Shown here: positions 36,189 to 44,188 of the stretch, one piece after another
Numbering within the stretch: the first letter of the stretch is position 1
Layout: each line of letters begins with the position of its first letter
NCBI GenBank assembly: GCA_018267615.1
Contig: JAFDYD010000002.1
Location: 59,367-123,366, forward strand
Reading direction: 5' to 3'
Origin: Bacteroidota bacterium
GTDB lineage: Bacteria > Bacteroidota > Bacteroidia > Chitinophagales > Chitinophagaceae
DNA: 64,000 nt
Notes under the pieces: generated by a model
Database searches by the model: none
The model's input: only the letters and a program-made list of their open reading frames with translations
Told to the model about the DNA's origin: nothing
Position numbers and translations under genes: made by a program

Positions 36189-36282
36189 CTTTGCGTTTTG
36201 GCGCCTTTGCGTGAATAAGTAAATTTCAACAGTATTAAGGTCGAAATTTTCTGTTTTCTCGCAAAGGCGCAAAAACGCAAAG
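36189..36282. repeat. Inverted repeat, 'CTTTGCG' word family with longer loop
   Basis: Arms 36189-36211 and 36260-36282 pair over 23 bp with one mismatch; the 48-nt loop is itself partly self-complementary (AAATTTCAAC with GTCGAAATTT). Between co-directional minus-strand genes. Confidence 0.88.
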
Positions 36283-36295
36283 AGAAAAGGTTTTA

Positions 36296-38338
36296 TCACG
36301 GTTTTTTGCGGACCATCGTGAGTATCGTGGCGATGGCTACGCTTTCGCCGGTTTCGTCATATACATCAACATACCATTTCACAATTCCTTTGGGAATATC
36401 ATTTTCATCTTTCTGTTCTTGTTGAATTTTTTCCTTGCATGTGAGCTTTACGCCTATAGTTGCTCCTGGATATACCGGTTTCAGAAACCTACATTCCTCG
36501 ATTCCATAATTCAGCAACACCGGACCTTTTTTTGCATCGACAAACAAACCTGCCGCGGCACTCAAAATAAAATAACCATGCGCAACCGGCTTTGTAAAAA
36601 TCGTCCCCTCCAAAGAAGTATGATCCGTATGCGCATAGAAATGATCCCATGATACGTTGGCGAAATTTACAATGTCCGTTTCACTGACAGTGCGCTTGTG
36701 CGTTATAACGGTGTCGCCTATCTGCAATTCTTCAAAATATTTTCTGAAAGGATGTTTCTCGTCTTCTTTCTGTTTTGCATGCGGTTGATAAACTCCTGTG
36801 ATCGCAGTGAGAGAAGTTGGTGAACCCTGCACTGCAACACGCTGCATATAATGTTTCACTCCGCGGATGCCACCCATTTCTTCACCACCACCAGCGCGCC
36901 CCGGTCCGCCGTGCACCAGCAAAGGCAACGGTGATCCATGCCCCGTACTTTCTTTAGCACAATCATTATTCAAAACTAAAATTCTTCCATGATGAGTACC
37001 GGCACCGATTACATATTCCGTTGCAATCACATCACTCGCTGTAACAATCGAACTGCACAAGGAACCTTTTCCTTTTTTGGACAATTCAATCACATCATCC
37101 ATATTTTTATAAGGCATGATCGTACTCACCGGACCAAAAGCTTCAACAGCATGCGGCTCCTCGTTTGAAAAAGGTTTTTCATTCATCAACAATAACGGGC
37201 TCATGAATGCACCTTTCACTGCATCCGCATCAATCAATTCCACACTATCCAACGAACCATAAACAAGTTGAGAAGATGCAAGCAGTCGTTGCACCTGGCT
37301 TTTTACTTCAGTGCGCTGACCTTGTCCAGCCAATGATCCCATTCTTACTTTTTCATTCAGCGGATTGCCGATCGTTGTTTGCAACAAAGCTTTTGTGAGC
37401 GCCTTCGTCACATCTTCTAATTTATTTTCCGGAACAAAAATTCTTCGAACCGCAGTACATTTTTGTCCGGCCTTTGTCGTCATTTCTTTCCTCACTTCTT
37501 TAATAAAAATATCCCACTCAGGCATATCGGGATTTACATCATTTCCCAATACAATACAATTCAATGAGTCCGCTTCCATATTGAAAGGTGTATTGGCTTC
37601 CATAATTTTTGGATTTGATTTCAACATCAATCCAGTATTTGCAGAACCAGTGAAGCTAACAACATCCTGTGCATTCACATGATCTAGTAAATCACCCGCG
37701 CTTCCGCAGATTAATTGCAAAGCACCCTTTGGTAAAATGTCCGATGCAATGATTTCCCTCACGACTGCTTCCGTGAGATAAGAAGTAATTGTTGCCGGTT
37801 TTACAATCGCAGGAACACCGGCTAATAAATTGACTGCGATTTTTTCAAGCATTCCCCAAACCGGAAAATTAAATGCATTGATATGAACGGCGACACCTTC
37901 TTTCGGAATCAAAATATGCTGACCCATGAAAGAATTGTTTTTACTCAGATTCATTCCTTCACCATCGGTACAAAAACTTTTATCGGGAAATTTTCTACGC
38001 AGAGAAGCATAAGAAAATAAATTGCCGATGCCACCTTCAATATCAACCCAGCTATCGGCTTTTGTTGCGCCGGTATAATAACTGATCGAATAAAATTTTT
38101 CGAGATGATTGCGTAAATGCAGCGCGAGCGCTTTCAACATTTTTCCGCGCTCATGAAATGTCATTTTCCGTAAGGCAAGATTGCCGGTTTTTCTTCCGTA
38201 ATCCAACATCGCCGCAAAATCCAATCCTTTGCTGGACGCTCTGAAAATTTCGTCGCCGGTTACTGCATTAAATAAAACCTGCCCCTCGCCATCACCTTGT
38301 ATCCATTTCCCCTGCACATAATTTCCAAGCTTATTCAT
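36296..38338 (-). CDS. paaZ: Bifunctional aldehyde dehydrogenase/enoyl-CoA hydratase PaaZ
   Basis: 680 aa fusion. Residues 1-520 are an aldehyde dehydrogenase (NAFNFPVWGMLEKIAVNLLA, GSANTGLMLKS, catalytic Cys in TKAGQKCTAVRRIFVP, and a C-terminal GSPLPLLVHGGPGRAGGGEE). Residues 540-680 are a MaoC-type hotdog hydratase (HKRTVSETDIVNFANVSWDH, GYFILSAAAGLFVD). This is the oxepin-CoA hydrolase / 3-oxo-5,6-dehydrosuberyl-CoA semialdehyde dehydrogenase of phenylacetate catabolism. The Paa monooxygenase genes are not in this window; the crotonase downstream is the only pathway neighbour. Confidence 0.93.
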   Translation of the reverse strand: MNKLGNYVQGKWIQGDGEGQVLFNAVTGDEIFRASSKGLDFAAMLDYGRKTGNLALRKMTFHERGKMLKALALHLRNHLEKFYSISYYTGATKADSWVDIEGGIGNLFSYASLRRKFPDKSFCTDGEGMNLSKNNSFMGQHILIPKEGVAVHINAFNFPVWGMLEKIAVNLLAGVPAIVKPATITSYLTEAVVREIIASDILPKGALQLICGSAGDLLDHVNAQDVVSFTGSANTGLMLKSNPKIMEANTPFNMEADSLNCIVLGNDVNPDMPEWDIFIKEVRKEMTTKAGQKCTAVRRIFVPENKLEDVTKALTKALLQTTIGNPLNEKVRMGSLAGQGQRTEVKSQVQRLLASSQLVYGSLDSVELIDADAVKGAFMSPLLLMNEKPFSNEEPHAVEAFGPVSTIMPYKNMDDVIELSKKGKGSLCSSIVTASDVIATEYVIGAGTHHGRILVLNNDCAKESTGHGSPLPLLVHGGPGRAGGGEEMGGIRGVKHYMQRVAVQGSPTSLTAITGVYQPHAKQKEDEKHPFRKYFEELQIGDTVITHKRTVSETDIVNFANVSWDHFYAHTDHTSLEGTIFTKPVAHGYFILSAAAGLFVDAKKGPVLLNYGIEECRFLKPVYPGATIGVKLTCKEKIQQEQKDENDIPKGIVKWYVDVYDETGESVAIATILTMVRKKP

Positions 38339-38405
38339 ATGGTAATAATTTTAATCGTGAACTAAATTACTTTAAAACAAGATATCGTGAAGCAGCATGA
38401 TTTTA

Positions 38406-38582
38406 AGCCGTGACGCTGTTTGGAATTTCTTTTAGGTAAAGGGTGCGAGGTATAAGGCATGGCTCACCATATTTCAATTCACGGTTTTATTTTCCATAAT
38501 TAGTGTTATTATTAATTTAACAGCTTGCCATACCCTACACCCTTAACCACAAACCATAAAAAATCAAACTGAGGCACCACAT
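38406..38582. repeat. Inverted-repeat element with CAGTTTGATTTT-like ends
   Basis: Outer ends CCGTGACGCTGTTTGGAATT (38409-38428) and AAATCAAACTGAGGCACCAC (38561-38580) are imperfect inverted copies; inner arms around 38440-38463 and 38522-38545 (TAAGGCATGGCT, AGCTTGCCATACCCTACACC) pair partly. Shares its right half with 14085-14123 and 52496-52577. Fills most of this 300-nt gene-free stretch; the remainder carries a TACTTTTG box at 38602-38609. Confidence 0.65.
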
Positions 38583-38601
38583 GATTTCGATCATAAACTC
38601 A

Positions 38602-38609
38602 TACTTTTG
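38602..38609 (+). promoter_or_regulatory. Possible -7 element (TACTTTTG)
   Basis: TACTTTTG matches TAnnTTTG, 31 nt before the ATG at 38641. No TTTG at -33. Confidence 0.4.
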
Positions 38610-38640
38610 TGTCGCTTAATTTTGACAAAAGTTTTGCGAG

Positions 38641-39012
38641 ATGGTCCACAAACTAACGGCATTGATTTTCTTGATTGCTGTTGCTGGTTCAACCTTCAAC
38701 AAAACTATCGCTTTGATAGATTATAGCCTCAATAAAAACTTTATCGCTGCTCAACTCTGTGAAAATCGCAATGTTCCTATGAGTTGTTGTCGTGGTAAAT
38801 GCTTTTTGAAAAAACAATTACAGAAAGAGGAATCCGGTAAGAATACAAACTCATCTTCCAGGCAGGAAGAAATAAATATTCAATGGTTTTGCGAAGAGGC
38901 ACTACAAAACGAATTTAGCATTTCAACAAAAGATCTTCTTTTCCACAATCATTCATCGAATACTTGTTCTGTTTTATTACCTGCAGTTTTTCACCCGCCT
39001 GGGAGAATCTGA
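38641..39012 (+). CDS. Small cysteine-containing secreted protein
   Basis: 123 aa with an N-terminal signal/anchor (LTALIFLIAVAGSTFNKTIA). A conserved-looking segment LCENRNVPMSCCRGKCFLKK carries four cysteines, a pattern I know from many short Bacteroidota proteins encoded beside metal-related outer-membrane transporters (CEN..P...C.GKC.L). It probably binds metal or forms disulfides in the periplasm; this is inference. The next gene on the strand encodes an outer-membrane-like protein with its own CDICGCG motif. No named family recognised. Confidence 0.7.
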   Translation: MVHKLTALIFLIAVAGSTFNKTIALIDYSLNKNFIAAQLCENRNVPMSCCRGKCFLKKQLQKEESGKNTNSSSRQEEINIQWFCEEALQNEFSISTKDLLFHNHSSNTCSVLLPAVFHPPGRI

Positions 39013-39015
39013 TGT

Positions 39016-39134
39016 GAGTCGATTGGTCGATAAGTCGATATGGCAGTAATTACTAGTGAGGCAACATTTATTTGCAATCACGCTTCAACATATCAACCTA
39101 TCAACTTATCAACCTATCGACCAATTCCCGACTC
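39016..39134. repeat. Inverted repeat, 'GTCGAT' word family
   Basis: Left arm 39016-39042 (GAGTCGATTGGTCGATAAGT...) pairs with words in 39089-39134 (AACTTATCAACCTATCGACC, ending GACTC). Imperfect but clear, between two co-directional genes. Confidence 0.75.
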
Positions 39135-39176
39135 TTGCGTTATTAAATTTATTTTCTATTACATAATTAATTAAAG

Positions 39177-40088
39177 GTGAAAAAAACACTATTCATTTTG
39201 ATCATCTCCCTCTCCATTTCGGCTGCGCATGCCTGTGATATTTGCGGATGCGGAGGGAGTAATATATATATGGGCATGCTGCCCGATTTCAAAACAAAAT
39301 TCATCGGCATCAGGTATCATTACATGCAATATTACACGCAGCTTGCTACCGATCAAACGCAGTTCAGTCATAACTACTATAACACTGTTGAAGCCTGGAC
39401 AGGATGGAATATTGGAAGAAAATGGCAGGTGCTGGCTTTCGTTCCATATTACTACAATAAACAAATGGATGATGACGGTGCTTCCAGTAAAAGCGGTCTG
39501 GGTGATATTACAATCCTGGCTAATTACCAACTACTTCATACCAGGACAACAAGTGAACACAACAATAGTGTTGAGCAATCATTGTGGATCGGCGCAGGTG
39601 TCAAACTACCAACAGGAACATTTAAACTTGATGTAACTGATCCGGCAACAACAATCGCCGATATCAACGCGCAAATTGGAACCGGCAGCACGGATTTTTT
39701 GTTGAATGCAATGCATCATTTTCGTGTCAATCAATTTGGCGTGAATACTTCCGCGAATTATAAAATCAACACAAAAAACAGATCCGATTATAAATACGGA
39801 AATAAATTTACCGGAACCAGTATTGCATATTATCGTATCCGCGTCGGAGGAATTGCAATTGCTCCCAATGCAGGCGTGATTTATGAACACACCGAACAAA
39901 ATACATTCGATAAAGCAAGTGTTCAATTCACCGGCGGATATGCAGTAAGCGGACTAGCCGGAGTGGAATTCACTTTCAATAAAATTGCGATTGGATTTAA
40001 CGTGCAGAAAGCATTTAGTCAGCACTACGCAGGTGGACAAACAAAAATGGAATTCAGAAGCATGGCGCATGTGACGCTGGCGCTATAA
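39177..40088 (+). CDS. Outer-membrane beta-barrel protein with N-terminal CDICGCG motif
   Basis: 303 aa, GTG start (no nearby ATG); signal peptide KKTLFILIISLSISAAHA. Immediately after cleavage comes CDICGCGGSNIY, a three-cysteine motif, then a barrel of about 14-16 amphipathic strands (YNTVEAWTGWNIGRKWQVLA, FVPYYYNKQMDDDG, GLGDITILANYQLL) ending in MAHVTLAL. The barrel resembles the transporter/'TPM-like' outer-membrane family used with heavy-metal or hydrocarbon systems. The cysteines suggest metal binding or a lipid/redox link. Probably functions with the small Cys protein just upstream. Confidence 0.8.
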   Translation: MKKTLFILIISLSISAAHACDICGCGGSNIYMGMLPDFKTKFIGIRYHYMQYYTQLATDQTQFSHNYYNTVEAWTGWNIGRKWQVLAFVPYYYNKQMDDDGASSKSGLGDITILANYQLLHTRTTSEHNNSVEQSLWIGAGVKLPTGTFKLDVTDPATTIADINAQIGTGSTDFLLNAMHHFRVNQFGVNTSANYKINTKNRSDYKYGNKFTGTSIAYYRIRVGGIAIAPNAGVIYEHTEQNTFDKASVQFTGGYAVSGLAGVEFTFNKIAIGFNVQKAFSQHYAGGQTKMEFRSMAHVTLAL

Positions 40089-40094
40089 ACCAAT

Positions 40095-40254
40095 GTGCAA
40101 ATAGATAAGTTTTGAACCATGATTAAAGGATTGAAGGATTGCCATGAAGTTTACAAAAGATAACATGATCATTCACCCATACTCTAGCAATTAATGGAAC
40201 TTCATGGTAATCCTTCAATCCTTTAATCATGGTTCAAAACTTATCCATTCGCAC
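40095..40254. repeat. Inverted repeat with 122-bp 'GAACCATGATT' element, 57-bp arms
   Basis: Arms 40095-40151 and 40198-40254 pair over 57 bp with three mismatches; the loop is 46 nt. The part 40114-40235 has the same length as 25700-25821 and its loop aligns without gaps (both start TACAAA and end CAATTAAT.G). Between co-directional genes. Confidence 0.92.
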
Positions 40255-40314
40255 ATTTGCTTCTGTCAACCTGACACAAATCACTCTTGGTAAATATTTT
40301 GATCATCTCTCCCT

Positions 40315-41307
40315 ATGGAAAATATTTATTCATTCCTGGATCATACCTACAATTCCGATTATCAGTTATTGGATGTTTATTCAAAAACGATTACAGATGT
40401 GGTATCATCCGTTGCGGAAGCAGTGGTGCATATCCAGGTGCAAAAAGAAGTTATAGACAGAAGAACAAATCAAAAGCAACTCGTGCCGGCATCAGGCTCG
40501 GGATTTATCATTTCTTCAGATGGATTTGTGATCACGAATAATCACGTGATTGAAAAATCGAAAGAGATCAAGGTGGCGTTGGCAGACGGAAGAATCGTGA
40601 CCGCCGAATTAAAAGGAGCAGATCCATCTACAGATATCGCCGTATTAAAGATTTATGAAACGGGGTTGAAACCGCTAACCATGGCTGATTCGGATAAACT
40701 CAGGCCCGGACAAATAGCAGTCGCAATCGGCAATCCACTAGGTTTGCAGCATACCGTTACAGCCGGTGTTGTGAGCGCATTGGGCCGAACACTTCGTGCG
40801 AATAATGGAAGGATGATCGATGATATCATTCAAACCGACGCCTCATTGAATCCCGGAAATTCCGGTGGACCATTGGTGAATTCTGCCGGCCAGGTTATCG
40901 GCGTCAATACAGCAACGATTGCATCTGCACAGGGACTTTGTTTTGCTGTTTCATCCAACCTTGCGGCTTATGTAGCAGGCAAACTGATCATGGACGGAAA
41001 AGTGAAACGCGCATATCTCGGCATCGCCGGACAATTGGTTAATCTTTCTGAAAGAATGATTGCCGCGAACAGGCTGGAAAAGAAAACAGGTGTATATGTA
41101 TTCGAAATCGTGGCCGATCAACCTGTTTATAATAATGAAATTCGCATCGGCGATATCATCGTTGCGCTGGATGATAAACCTATTGGCACAGTGGATGATT
41201 TACATAAAGTGCTTAACGAAAAACTGATCGGTCATCAGGCAGTGTTGAGTGTATTGCGGAGCGGAAGAAAAACGGATATTAAAGTGGTGCCGGGGGAAAT
41301 GAAATGA
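40315..41307 (+). CDS. Trypsin-like serine protease with PDZ domain (HtrA/DegP-like, S1C)
   Basis: 330 aa. Catalytic triad is intact: His77 (VITNNHVIE), Asp107 (DPSTDIAVLKI) and Ser183 (LNPGNSGGPLVNS). A single PDZ domain occupies about 245-330 (GVYVFEIVADQPVYNNEIRI, GDIIVALDDKPIGTVDDL). The family degrades or refolds damaged proteins, usually in the periplasm. Unlike typical DegP/HtrA it has no signal peptide or membrane helix at the N-terminus (MENIYSFLDHTYNSDYQLLD), so it may be cytosolic, or an upstream start/secretion signal is missing. No ATG upstream in frame would add a signal, since the sequence there is the hairpin. Confidence 0.88.
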   Translation: MENIYSFLDHTYNSDYQLLDVYSKTITDVVSSVAEAVVHIQVQKEVIDRRTNQKQLVPASGSGFIISSDGFVITNNHVIEKSKEIKVALADGRIVTAELKGADPSTDIAVLKIYETGLKPLTMADSDKLRPGQIAVAIGNPLGLQHTVTAGVVSALGRTLRANNGRMIDDIIQTDASLNPGNSGGPLVNSAGQVIGVNTATIASAQGLCFAVSSNLAAYVAGKLIMDGKVKRAYLGIAGQLVNLSERMIAANRLEKKTGVYVFEIVADQPVYNNEIRIGDIIVALDDKPIGTVDDLHKVLNEKLIGHQAVLSVLRSGRKTDIKVVPGEMK

Positions 41308-41521
41308 ACCATGATTTTTAAGATTGAAAGTGATTATGACGAGAGTTGACTAGTTGATTAAGTTGATAGGTTGAGTTGTTGATCTTTGCGATTTTGCGCC
41401 TTTGCGTGATAATTTTTTCACGCAAAGGCGCAAAATCGCAAAGATCAACAACTCAACCTATCAACTTAATCAACCACTCAACTCTCCTTACAATCATTTC
41501 AAATCACGTAAATCTCGGTTC
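41306..41521. repeat. Triple-nested inverted repeat with perfect 57-bp inner stem
   Basis: Inner arms 41353-41409 and 41418-41474 are exact reverse complements (57 bp, 8-nt loop) composed of GTTGAT-type words outside and CTTTGCG-type words inside. An outer, imperfect layer (41306-41350 with 41477-41521, GAACC...GAGAGTTGA ends) lies in the last codons of the minus-strand adk gene and directly at the plus-strand protease stop. Confidence 0.95.
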
Positions 41522-42094
41522 CTTTTTCTTATCGATTTCGTCAGAAAGTCTTTCGAAAATATCATCGATATTTCCTTCGCCCTTGATGTACTTTACCTTG
41601 TCGTATTTCTTATAATGGTCAGCAACGGCCGCAGTTTTTTTATTGTATTCAGCGAGACGTGCGAGAATAATATCTTCATTTCTATCATCGATACGCTCGG
41701 AAGTTTGTCCGCGTTTTACCAACCGGCTCACCAATTCTTTGTCACTAACCTGTAGAGCCAGCACGATCGATATTTCTGTATTCTTTTGTGAAAGCAATTT
41801 GTCCAGCGCTTCCGCCTGCGCATTCGTACGCGGAAAGCCATCAAACAAAAAACCATTTGCGGCGGGGTTATTGTCGATCGCAGAGTTGATCATTTCAATA
41901 ACGATTTCGTCAGGAACCAATTCACCCTTGGCCATCAGATTTTTTACCGCTAATCCCAATGGTGTTTCCCTGGCAATTTCGCTGCGCAGCAAATCGCCGG
42001 TACTTAGGTGCTTAAGTCCGTATTTGGAAATGAGTCTTTCAGACTGCGTTCCTTTCCCGCTGCCCGGAGGGCCAAATAAAATTAAGTTGAACAT
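41504..42094 (-). CDS. adk: Adenylate kinase
   Basis: About 196 aa from the ATG at 42094 (MFNLILFGPPGSGKGTQS); longer N-terminal readings are unlikely. It interconverts ATP+AMP and 2 ADP. P-loop GPPGSGKGTQ, AMP site LSTGDLLRSEI, FDGFPRTNAQ, and the short LID type of NMPbind (RLVKRGQTSERIDDRNEDII) are present, so it is the short-LID class. The C-terminus EPRFT is within the outer layer of the adjacent repeat. A TATATTTG -7 box (42119-42126, minus) precedes the start. Confidence 0.95.
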   Translation of the reverse strand: MFNLILFGPPGSGKGTQSERLISKYGLKHLSTGDLLRSEIARETPLGLAVKNLMAKGELVPDEIVIEMINSAIDNNPAANGFLFDGFPRTNAQAEALDKLLSQKNTEISIVLALQVSDKELVSRLVKRGQTSERIDDRNEDIILARLAEYNKKTAAVADHYKKYDKVKYIKGEGNIDDIFERLSDEIDKKKEPRFT

Positions 42095-42118
42095 GAGCTT
42101 ACTAACCTTGTGAATGGA

Positions 42119-42126
42119 CAAATATA
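42119..42126 (-). promoter_or_regulatory. Possible -7 element for adk (TATATTTG)
   Basis: The minus strand reads TATATTTG, matching TAnnTTTG, 24 nt before the adk ATG. -33 element not clear. Confidence 0.5.
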
Positions 42127-42170
42127 ATATAGAGTATTTAAAATCATTAACATTTCATTAAAAAGAGGAA

Positions 42171-42363
42171 GGGAACTAGGATTTACTTGATTATAAGGGA
42201 TTATGAGGAGAGTTGAATAGTTGATCTTTGCGATTTTGCGTCTTTGCGAGAAAAAATCATCACGCAAAGACGCAAAATCGCAAAGATCAACAACTCAACC
42301 TATCAACTTAGTCAACTATTCAACTCTCCTCTCAATCCTTAAAAATCCGGTAAATCCTGGTTC
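42171..42363. repeat. Triple-nested inverted repeat, same architecture as 41306-41521
   Basis: Inner arms 42220-42248 and 42263-42291 (GTTGATCTTTGCGATTTTGC core) are complementary; middle words GTTGAATAG pair with TCAACTATTCAACTC; outer layer GGAACTAGGATTTA (42172) pairs with GTAAATCCTGGTTC (42350-42363) and GAGAGTTGA with TCAACTCTC. It lies between the divergent starts of adk and msrB. Confidence 0.92.
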
Positions 42364-42422
42364 ATTTTGTTAAAAGCGCCAATTAGTCTGCAACCAGACA
42401 AACCACCCGAATCACTGTGTCG

Positions 42423-42430
42423 TATATTTG
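42423..42430 (+). promoter_or_regulatory. Possible -7 element for msrB (TATATTTG)
   Basis: Exact TAnnTTTG match 17 nt before the ATG at 42448. The short distance argues for the 42448 start rather than 42436. Confidence 0.45.
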
Positions 42431-42447
42431 TTATAATGAAAGCAAAT

Positions 42448-43020
42448 ATGAATAAAATACTCAAAAACGGGCTGATCCTGGTGTTGGCATTTTCATTGCA
42501 GCACTGTACATATTCCCAATCAGCAAACAAAATGAAATTAAGTAGTATGGATACAACAAAGAAAACATCAAACCCGGTTTACTCGCACACCGATTCATCA
42601 AAGGTTACTTTAACCAATGAGGACTGGAAAAAAATATTGCCCAAAGATATTTATAATATCGCCCGCTTAAAAGGCACCGAAAGACCCGGCACCAGCGAAT
42701 TCGAACATTCAAAAGAAATAGGCACTTACTATTGCGCCGTTTGTGGTAACCCGCTTTTTAAGAGCGATACCAAATTTGAAAGCGGTTGCGGCTGGCCAAG
42801 TTTTTATGAACCGATCAGCAAAGAAAGTATTATCTACCTCCAGGATAATTCTTATGGCATGGAGAGAACCGAAGTAGAGTGCGGCAGGTGTAAATCACAT
42901 CTCGGCCACGTATTTAATGATGGTCCTCCTCCTACCGGCCTTCGCTATTGTATCAATGGTGTTGTGCTTGATTTCGAAAAAGCGAAGGATATCGAAAAGA
43001 AATATAACGAGAAGAAATAG
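42448..43020 (+). CDS. msrB: Peptide methionine-(R)-S-oxide reductase (lipoprotein)
   Basis: About 190 aa from the ATG at 42448 (42436 is possible). A lipoprotein signal (ILVLAFSLQHCTYS, lipobox LQHC) precedes a standard MsrB domain. The zinc-binding Cys pairs are YYCAVCGNPL and VECGRCKSHLGHVF, the conserved SGCGWPSFYEPI is present, and the catalytic Cys lies in RYCINGVVLDF. The enzyme repairs methionine-R-sulfoxide in periplasmic proteins; location by lipid anchor fits envelope repair. A strong terminator follows. Confidence 0.93.
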   Translation: MNKILKNGLILVLAFSLQHCTYSQSANKMKLSSMDTTKKTSNPVYSHTDSSKVTLTNEDWKKILPKDIYNIARLKGTERPGTSEFEHSKEIGTYYCAVCGNPLFKSDTKFESGCGWPSFYEPISKESIIYLQDNSYGMERTEVECGRCKSHLGHVFNDGPPPTGLRYCINGVVLDFEKAKDIEKKYNEKK

Positions 43021-43043
43021 TCGGCAAAATTGGTTAATAGAAA

Positions 43044-43080
43044 AAAAGGAAATTCCAATAGGAGTTTCCTTTTTATTTTT
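43044..43080 (+). terminator. Rho-independent terminator after msrB
   Basis: AAAAGGAAATTCC, AATA, GGAGTTTCCTTTT: a 13-bp stem with one G-T pair, followed by a T-run with a single interrupting A. A conventional intrinsic terminator. Confidence 0.75.
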
Positions 43081-43164
43081 AGCAATAACAAATTGATGTG
43101 CAGATTGAAAAATTCACTGGGAACTTCCTAATTTTAGTATCATCATTTTCCCGAATCAAACAAA

Positions 43165-44082
43165 TTGAAATCTCAAACGGCGCCGATATTAAGTGTCCAG
43201 AATTATGGATTAAAACTTTCCGTCGGAAGTATGGATTGGGAAAACTTCAGGTACCATACGGGAGATACATTTCATATCAACACGATTGAAAAATATGTAC
43301 GTCTTTCAGAGCTGAAAGAATTCCCTATTCCGCCTCATCGAAAAGAAGTAATCGATTTTATTTTTTTAACGAAAGGAAAAGTGATTCGCACCAAGGGACT
43401 GGATAATTATGAATTTACAAAAAACCAGATCTTTTTTCTACCCGCCTACCAGATCACATCGATGACTTCCATGACGCCCGATGCTGCCGGCTTCTATTGT
43501 CACTTTAGCTCAGAAATTTTTTACAAAAAATTATTCAGGAAAGAATTGCTTCAACAATTTTCTTTCATGCATTTTACGGGAAACCCAATCGTTGAAATCG
43601 ATGATAAGACGGCTGTATTTGTATCTCAGTTATTACACAGGTTACAGGACGAATACAAACGGGACGAAGAATGTAATCTCGATTTTGTGGCATCGACGCT
43701 GCTGACAATTTTTTTTGCTGTGAGACCTTTCTCAAGACAGGTTCCCCGAATCATCGACAACGCCGCATATCGAATCGCAAATGAATTCAAAGGTCTCTTG
43801 ATAAAAGATGTTCATGAAAAACAAAAAGTTTCTTATTATGCCGATGCGTTATCGGTTACTCCGGAACATCTTAATCGCTGCGTAAAATCTGCGTTCGGAA
43901 AAACGGCTCATCACTATATCGACGACATGATTTTGCTCGAAGCAAAAGTTTTGCTCAGACAATCCGCGTTGAACGTAAGCGAAGTTGGTTATAAAGTCGG
44001 TAAAGAAAATCCTGGTGATTTTATTCGATTCTTCAAATCAAAAACCGGTATCACACCAAAGCAATATCGCAACGAAGTTTGA
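43165..44082 (+). CDS. AraC family transcriptional regulator
   Basis: 305 aa with a TTG start at 43165 (next ATG is inside the cupin-like domain). The N-terminal ~180 residues form an AraC-type sensing domain; the C-terminal 95 residues are the two-helix-turn-helix DNA-binding domain (VSYYADALSVTPEHLNRCVK, SEVGYKVGKENPGDFIRFFK ending GITPKQYRNE). The second HTH has an unusual KVGKENPGDF in place of a more common GF.d.syF, but the framework is intact. It lies upstream of and co-directional with the putative C-glycoside catabolic genes, so it is a candidate regulator of them; this is inference. Confidence 0.88.
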   Translation: MKSQTAPILSVQNYGLKLSVGSMDWENFRYHTGDTFHINTIEKYVRLSELKEFPIPPHRKEVIDFIFLTKGKVIRTKGLDNYEFTKNQIFFLPAYQITSMTSMTPDAAGFYCHFSSEIFYKKLFRKELLQQFSFMHFTGNPIVEIDDKTAVFVSQLLHRLQDEYKRDEECNLDFVASTLLTIFFAVRPFSRQVPRIIDNAAYRIANEFKGLLIKDVHEKQKVSYYADALSVTPEHLNRCVKSAFGKTAHHYIDDMILLEAKVLLRQSALNVSEVGYKVGKENPGDFIRFFKSKTGITPKQYRNEV

Positions 44083-44188
44083 TTTTGCATATTTTCCGTC
44101 ACTTTGCGCTTAAACATGCATTGCATTTTGCTACAATTTTGTACAACCGTTTTCGCAACGATTGACAAAATAAAAATTTGTAATTGCC

